Of a stretch of 44,246 bases of DNA, positions 39,407-44,246 are shown one piece after another. Positions within the stretch are counted from its first letter, which is position 1. The number at the start of each line of letters is the position of its first letter. Under the pieces are notes generated by a model. The model ran no database searches. It saw nothing but the letters and a program-made list of their open reading frames with translations, and was not told where the DNA came from. The stretch comes from an uncultured Rhodospirillales bacterium (GTDB lineage Bacteria; Pseudomonadota; Alphaproteobacteria; Acetobacterales; Acetobacteraceae), in assembly GCA_903844135.1 (NCBI GenBank), contig CAIMSN010000080.1:1-44246 (forward strand), read 5' to 3'. The position numbers were made by a program, and so were the translations under genes.

Positions 39407-42154
39407 TCAGGCGAGACGCCCGTGGCAGTGCTTGTACTTGGTGCCGGAACCGCAGGGGCAGGATGCGTTGCGCGGCGTGTCGATCCAGCTCGCCGGGTCG
39501 GCGGTGACGGTCGGGTGCGCGGGCGCCAGATGCACCGATTCCGGTCCCGGCTCGACGGTTTCCTGCAGGCTGGCGCTGGCGGCCGCCGAAAGCGACGTGC
39601 CATCGCCGACCGGCGGCGCCGGCTCGGAGACCACCTGGCCGTCGACATGCTGGCCCGGGAACGGATCGTCCGCCGGCGGCATCACCTCGACGCGCGACAG
39701 CATCGCCGTGACCCGCTCGCGCAGCTCGTCAAGCATGACGTTGAACAGCGCGAACGCCTCGTTCTTGTATTCGTTGAGCGGATCCTTCTGCCCGTAGGCG
39801 CGCAGCGAGATGCCCTGCCGCAACTGGTCGAGCGCGAGCAGATGTTCCTTCCAGACCGTATCGAGCGTGTTCAGCAGCAACTGCTTTTCGATGTAGCGCA
39901 TGATCGACGGGCCGAAATTGGCCGCCTTGGCCGCCGCCGCCTGCGCCGCGGCCTGCTCGACCCGCTCCAGCACCTCGGCCAGGCCGACGCCGTCCTCCTC
40001 GGACCAGGCCTGGATCGGCAGGTCGAGGGCCAGGAGACGCAGCAGATCGTCGTACAGCTCCGCGCTCTCCCATTGCTCGCCGAACGATTTCTCCGGAATC
40101 CGCGCGCGCACCACCTGGTCGATCAGCTCGTTGCGCATGGTGGCGACGATATCCGACACGTCGCTCGACGACATGAACTCGCGGCGCTGCGCATAGACCT
40201 CCTTGCGCTGGCTGTTGTTCACGTCGTCGTATTTCAGCAGGTTCTTGCGGGTGTCGAAGTTGCGCGCCTCGACCTTCTTCTGCGCCTTCTCGAGCGCGCG
40301 GTTGATCCAGGGATGGATGATCGCCTCGCCCGGCTTCAGACCCATCTTCTGCAGCATGCCGGCCATCCGGTCCGAGCCGAAGATGCGCATCAGATCGTCC
40401 TGCAGGGACAGGAAGAACCGCGATGCGCCGGGATCGCCCTGCCGGCCGGACCGGCCGCGCAACTGGTTGTCGATGCGACGGCTCTCGTGACGCTCGGTGC
40501 CGATCACGAACAGGCCGCCGGCCTCCTTGACGATCGGATGGTAGCGCGCGACCTCCTCGCGGATCTCGGCCTCGCGGACCGCCCGCGCCGCCTCGTCGAG
40601 CGTGCCCATTTCCTGCCGTACGCGCATCTCCACGTTGCCGCCGAGCTTGATGTCGGTGCCGCGGCCGGCCATGTTGGTGGCGATGGTGATGGCGCCGGGC
40701 GCGCCCGCCTGGGCGACGATGGTCGCCTCCATCTCGTGGAACCGCGCGTTCAGCACGTTGTGAGGGATGTTCTCGGCGTGCAGCAGCGCCGACAGATGCT
40801 CGCTCTTCTCGATCGAGGTGGTGCCGACCAGGATCGGCTGCTTGGTCGCATGCACCTCCTTGATCAGGGTCCGCACCGCCTCGAACTTGTCCTTTTCGGT
40901 GAGATAGACCTCGTCGTCGCCATCCTGCCGGATCACCGGGACGTTGGTCGGGATCTCGACCACGTCGAGCTTGTAGATCTCGGCGAACTCGTCCGCCTCG
41001 GTCATCGCCGTCCCGGTCATGCCGGACAGCTTGGGATAGAGCCGGAAATAGTTCTGGAAGGTGATCGAGGCGAGCGTCTGGTTCTCCTGCTGGATCTCCT
41101 GGTGCTCCTTGGCTTCCAGCGCCTGGTGCAGCCCGTCGCCGTAGCGCCTTCCCTCCATCATGCGGCCGGTGAACTCGTCGATGATGACGACCTTGCCCTC
41201 GCGCACGATGTAGTCGACGTCGCGCGCGAACAGTGTATGCGCGCGCAGCGACTGCTGGACGTGATGCACGACCGAGACGTTGTGGATGTCGTACAGCCCG
41301 CCCTCGTCGATGATGCCGGCCGCGCGCAGCATCGCCTCGACGGTCTCGGTGCCGTGCTCGGTCAGGATGACGCTGCGGAACTTCTCGTCCTTGTCGTAGG
41401 TGGTGGCGTCGCGGGCGAGCTCGGCGACCACCGCATCGACGCTGCGATACAGCTCCGAGCTGTCCTCGGCCGGACCGGAAATGATCAGCGGGGTGCGCGC
41501 CTCGTCGATCAGGATCGAGTCCACCTCGTCGACGATGGCGTAGTTGAAGTCGCGCTGGACCATGTCCTCCAGCCGGTATTTCATGTTGTCGCGCAGATAG
41601 TCGAAGCCGAACTCGTTATTGGTGCCGTAGGTGACGTCCGCGGCGTAGGCGGCGCGCCGCTCCTCGTCGGCCATGTTCGGCACGATCACCCCGGTGCTGA
41701 GGCCGAGGAAGGCGTAGAGCCGGCCCATCTCCTCGGAATCGCGCCGCGCCAGGTAGTCGTTGACCGTCACCACATGCACGCCCTTGCCGGACAGCGCATT
41801 CAGGTAGGTGGGCAGGGTGCCGACCAGGGTCTTGCCCTCGCCGGTGCGCATCTCGGCGATGCGCCCGGAATGCAGCACCATGCCGCCGACCAACTGCACG
41901 TCGAAATGACGCATGCCGAGCACCCGGCGCGACGCCTCCCGGACCACGGCGAACGCCTCCGGGAGCAACGAATCGAGGCTGGCGCCGTCGGCGATGCGGG
42001 CCCGGAACTCCTGGGTCCTGGCGGCCAGCGCCTGGTCGTCGAGCGCTGCGACCTGCGGCTCGAGCGCGTTGATCTCCGGCACGCGCCGCTGATGCGACCG
42101 CAGCGAGCGGTCGTTGGCGGAGCCGAACAGGGAGCGGGCGAGGGCAGAGAACAT
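39407..42154 (-). CDS. secA: Preprotein translocase ATPase SecA
   Basis: A 915-residue motor that pushes preproteins through SecYEG. Seen: N-terminal [11 protein letters not shown], Walker [15 protein letters not shown] near residue 105, [20 protein letters not shown] (DEAD box) near 209, GTTSIEKSE near 425, the second nucleotide-binding fold [12 protein letters not shown] near 492, [10 protein letters not shown] near 564, and the C-terminal zinc motif [14 protein letters not shown] that binds SecB or phospholipid. Length is normal. Leads secA-yebC-ruvC. Diverges from the parvulin gene across 231 bases. Confidence 0.98.
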   Translation of the reverse strand: MFSALARSLFGSANDRSLRSHQRRVPEINALEPQVAALDDQALAARTQEFRARIADGASLDSLLPEAFAVVREASRRVLGMRHFDVQLVGGMVLHSGRIAEMRTGEGKTLVGTLPTYLNALSGKGVHVVTVNDYLARRDSEEMGRLYAFLGLSTGVIVPNMADEERRAAYAADVTYGTNNEFGFDYLRDNMKYRLEDMVQRDFNYAIVDEVDSILIDEARTPLIISGPAEDSSELYRSVDAVVAELARDATTYDKDEKFRSVILTEHGTETVEAMLRAAGIIDEGGLYDIHNVSVVHHVQQSLRAHTLFARDVDYIVREGKVVIIDEFTGRMMEGRRYGDGLHQALEAKEHQEIQQENQTLASITFQNYFRLYPKLSGMTGTAMTEADEFAEIYKLDVVEIPTNVPVIRQDGDDEVYLTEKDKFEAVRTLIKEVHATKQPILVGTTSIEKSEHLSALLHAENIPHNVLNARFHEMEATIVAQAGAPGAITIATNMAGRGTDIKLGGNVEMRVRQEMGTLDEAARAVREAEIREEVARYHPIVKEAGGLFVIGTERHESRRIDNQLRGRSGRQGDPGASRFFLSLQDDLMRIFGSDRMAGMLQKMGLKPGEAIIHPWINRALEKAQKKVEARNFDTRKNLLKYDDVNNSQRKEVYAQRREFMSSSDVSDIVATMRNELIDQVVRARIPEKSFGEQWESAELYDDLLRLLALDLPIQAWSEEDGVGLAEVLERVEQAAAQAAAAKAANFGPSIMRYIEKQLLLNTLDTVWKEHLLALDQLRQGISLRAYGQKDPLNEYKNEAFALFNVMLDELRERVTAMLSRVEVMPPADDPFPGQHVDGQVVSEPAPPVGDGTSLSAAASASLQETVEPGPESVHLAPAHPTVTADPASWIDTPRNASCPCGSGTKYKHCHGRLA

Positions 42155-42385
42155 GAAGGCCTTCCGGATGGCGCTGTGCGTCCCGGCCGACGATCGTCGC
42201 GCCTGGGCGGCTCGGCCGACTGAGAGCTCGGGCCCGGGCGAGCGTCGTCGGCGGGCGTCGCGCGGTTTTCAGATAGGACCGGGGCCGCGACCGGTCAACC
42301 GAGCCGCCCGGCTCCTGGAGGCTCGCTTGTGGGAGTGGTCCGGTTTTGGCATCATCCGGCCACCGAAATTCGAGGTTTCCATCCA

Positions 42386-43405
42386 ATGCGGCTTTCCTGC
42401 CCGGCTGCTGCCCTCACGGCGGCCGCCTTCTTCCTGTCCGCCTCCGCCCTCACGCCGGTCGCGTTCGCAGCTCCACACAAGAAGGACGCTCCTGCGGCGA
42501 CCCCGGCGCCCGCGCCCGCCGCTTCCGCCCCGGCCAAGAACGCCAACCCGGTGGTGGCGTCGGTCGATGGCGATCCGATCCATCTCGATCGGGTCCAGGC
42601 GGCGGCGCAGTCGCTTCCCGACGAGGCGCGCGGGATGCCGCCGCAGATGCTGTTCCCGATGATCGTGAACCAGTTGATCGACCAGAAGGCGCTGCTGATC
42701 GAGGCCCAGAAGGAAGGGCTGCAGAAGGACCCGGCGGCGCAGAAGGCGATGCAGGCGGCCGCCGACCAGGCGCTGCAGAACATCTATCTGTCGCGAATCA
42801 TCGGCCCGACCGTCACCGACGACGCGATCAAGGCGGCCTACGCCCGGGACTATGCCGGCAAGCCCGGCGAGAAGGAGGTGCATGCGCGCCACATCCTGGT
42901 CGCCGACGAGAAGACGGCCGACGACATCATCAAGCAGCTCAAGGGCGGTGCCGATTTCGCCACGCTGGCCAAGAAGTACTCCACCGACAAGGGTTCCGCC
43001 GCGACCGGCGGCGGCGATCTCGGCTGGTTCAAGCAGGGCGACATGCTGCCGGAATTCTCCACCGCCGCGTTCGCGATGAGCAAGGGGCAGATCTCCGACA
43101 AGCCGGTGCATACGCGCTACGGCTATCACGTGATCCAGGTGCTCGACACCCGCACCTCGACCCCGCCGGCCTTCGACACCGTCGCGGCGCAGATCCGGCA
43201 GAAGCTGATCCAGTCGGGCGTGCACGCCGCCGTGGACAAGGCCGTCGCCAAGGTGAAGGTGGTTCGCTACAACCCGGACGGCACGCCGATGACCGACAAG
43301 CCAGCCCCGGCCGCCGCCGCCGCCGCCGCCGGCAACCCGCCGGTGCCCACCCAGGCCGCGGCGCCGCCCACACCCGGCGCCACGCCGCCGGGCGGCGGCG
43401 AGTAA
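42386..43405 (+). CDS. Parvulin-type peptidyl-prolyl isomerase
   Basis: A 339-residue exported foldase. A signal peptide (cleavage near AFAA) precedes an Ala/Pro linker, a SurA/PpiC-like N-terminal helical chaperone segment (residues about 55-160, including LFPMIVNQLIDQKALLIEAQ), and a parvulin domain (about 165-260: EVHARHILVADEKTADDIIK, FATLAKKYSTDKGSAATGGG, LGWFKQGDMLPEF, PVHTRYGYHVIQVLD). The tail is Pro/Ala-rich. GAGG lies before the ATG. It probably assists outer-membrane or periplasmic protein folding, fitting its position beside secA. Confidence 0.93.
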   Translation: MRLSCPAAALTAAAFFLSASALTPVAFAAPHKKDAPAATPAPAPAASAPAKNANPVVASVDGDPIHLDRVQAAAQSLPDEARGMPPQMLFPMIVNQLIDQKALLIEAQKEGLQKDPAAQKAMQAAADQALQNIYLSRIIGPTVTDDAIKAAYARDYAGKPGEKEVHARHILVADEKTADDIIKQLKGGADFATLAKKYSTDKGSAATGGGDLGWFKQGDMLPEFSTAAFAMSKGQISDKPVHTRYGYHVIQVLDTRTSTPPAFDTVAAQIRQKLIQSGVHAAVDKAVAKVKVVRYNPDGTPMTDKPAPAAAAAAAGNPPVPTQAAAPPTPGATPPGGGE

Positions 43406-43462
43406 GGCCCGAGGCAAAGCCAAGGCGCTACAATCCTGTCAGAACGCGCGGGGGCGCAGACC

Positions 43463-44246
43463 ATGGCCAAGACGATCGCCGTGTCGCCGCTCGTGGTCGC
43501 GTTCCCGTCGCTGGGCAAGCTGCGTGGCGTCCGCTTCGCCGCCGGCGCCGCGGGGATCCGCTACCAGGGCCGCACCGATCTGGTGCTGGCCGCCTTCGCG
43601 CCCGGGACGCGCGTGGCCGGCGTGTTCACCCGCAATCTCTGCCCCGGCGCGCCGATCGACTGGTGCAGAAGCGCCCTGGCCGGCGGCGTCGCGCAGGGCC
43701 TGGTGGTCAATGCCGGCAACGCCAACGTCTTCACCGGCAGAGCCGGGCGCGAGACCTGCGCCGCCACCGCCGACGCGGCGGCCACCCTGCTCGGCTGCGC
43801 GCCGTCGGAGATCTTCCTCGCCTCGACCGGCGTGATCGGCGAGGTGCTGCCGGCGCATCGCATCACCGACGCCCTGCCCGCCCTGGCGTCTTCCCTGTCG
43901 GAGGATGGCTGGGAAGCGGCGGCGCGCGGCATCATGACCACCGACACCTTCCCGAAAGGCGCCGTGCGTCGCACCGAGATCGGCGGCATCCCGGTCACCC
44001 TGCAGGGGATCGCCAAGGGAAGCGGCATGATCGCGCCGGACATGGCGACCATGCTCTGCTTCGTCGCCACCGACGCCGCCCTGCCGGCCTCGGTGATCCA
44101 ACTGCTGCTGTCGGCCGCCGTGTCGCGCAGCTTCAACCGCACCACGGTCGATTCCGACACCTCGACCAGCGACATGGTGCTGTTGTTCGCCACCGGGCAG
44201 GCCGGCAACGTGGCGCCCGCCGACGCCGCCGATCCCGATCTCGCCG
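43463..44246 (+). CDS. argJ: Glutamate N-acetyltransferase ArgJ (5' part)
   Basis: The first 261 codons of a bifunctional ornithine/amino-acid acetyltransferase, cut by the window end. ArgJ transfers acetyl from N-acetylornithine to glutamate in arginine synthesis and can also use acetyl-CoA. Seen: VAGVFTRNLCPGAPIDWCR near residue 53, VVNAGNANVFTG near 85, FLASTGVIGE near 121, and the autocleavage site KGSGMIAPDMATML near 187-200, where the Thr becomes the nucleophile of the beta chain. ATG at 43463. It follows the parvulin gene by 57 bases. Confidence 0.95.
   Translation, partial: MAKTIAVSPLVVAFPSLGKLRGVRFAAGAAGIRYQGRTDLVLAAFAPGTRVAGVFTRNLCPGAPIDWCRSALAGGVAQGLVVNAGNANVFTGRAGRETCAATADAAATLLGCAPSEIFLASTGVIGEVLPAHRITDALPALASSLSEDGWEAAARGIMTTDTFPKGAVRRTEIGGIPVTLQGIAKGSGMIAPDMATMLCFVATDAALPASVIQLLLSAAVSRSFNRTTVDSDTSTSDMVLLFATGQAGNVAPADAADPDLA

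Noticed and set aside
39386-42223. A 945-codon plus-strand open frame opposite secA
   Set aside because: It is the antisense shadow of secA; its Asp/His/Gln-rich translation has no domain, and secA is complete on the other strand.

Overview
The window is about 44 kb of very GC-rich chromosomal DNA with tightly packed housekeeping genes. Gene content and order point to an alphaproteobacterium of the Rhodospirillales/Acetobacterales, probably Acetobacteraceae: 6S RNA lies between zapA and the 5-formyltetrahydrofolate cyclo-ligase gene, ruvCAB-ybgC-tolQRAB-pal-cpoB-tilS-ftsH-folP-glmM-thiD forms one long cluster, TolB has a twin-arginine leader, and there is a Hint-domain protein of a kind frequent in this family. 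The species cannot be named from the sequence alone. No tRNA, rRNA, CRISPR array, IS element or prophage was seen.

Layout: (1) 1-5.7 kb: a repeat family in direct and inverted copies brackets a lipoprotein, a YmdB-type phosphoesterase, 5-FTHF cyclo-ligase, 6S RNA, zapA, a DUF4164-like coiled-coil protein, a hypothetical and thiE. Two small lipoproteins follow (fasciclin-domain; Gly/Trp-rich). (2) 5.9-8.6 kb: a complete elongation factor P lysylation module, epmA diverging from epmB-efp. (3) 8.6-12.5 kb: suhB-like phosphatase, then a three-gene envelope cassette of a secreted OmpA-like protein, a MotA/TolQ-like membrane protein with a long cytoplasmic tail, and a MotB/OmpA-like partner. (4) 12.6-17.2 kb: a small hypothetical, an unusual winged-helix/TPR/rhodanese fusion regulator diverging from a secreted DUF6294-like protein, a TPR protein and rpmJ. 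(5) 17.3-42.2 kb: the conserved minus-strand cluster (retropepsin-like lipoprotein, thiD, glmM, folP, ftsH, tilS, cpoB, pal, tolB, tolA, tolR, tolQ, ybgC, ruvB, ruvA, ruvC, yebC, secA). It is interrupted by three plus-strand insertions: an Old Yellow Enzyme (folP|ftsH), a Hint/beta-solenoid protein (tolQ|ybgC), and a soluble chemoreceptor followed by pseudogene debris (ruvA|ruvC). (6) 42.4-44.2 kb, plus strand: a parvulin isomerase and the 5' part of argJ.

The cluster links cell-wall precursor supply (glmM), folate synthesis (folP), tRNA-Ile decoding (tilS), membrane proteolysis (ftsH), outer-membrane constriction (Tol-Pal), recombination (ruvABC) and secretion (secA). The least-explained parts are the stator-like cassette at 9.5-12.5 kb, the regulator with a cysteine-less rhodanese domain at 12.9-15.1 kb, and the chemoreceptor with its signalling helices before its sensor domain, which has a TTAA-N7-TTAA (CtrA-type) site upstream.
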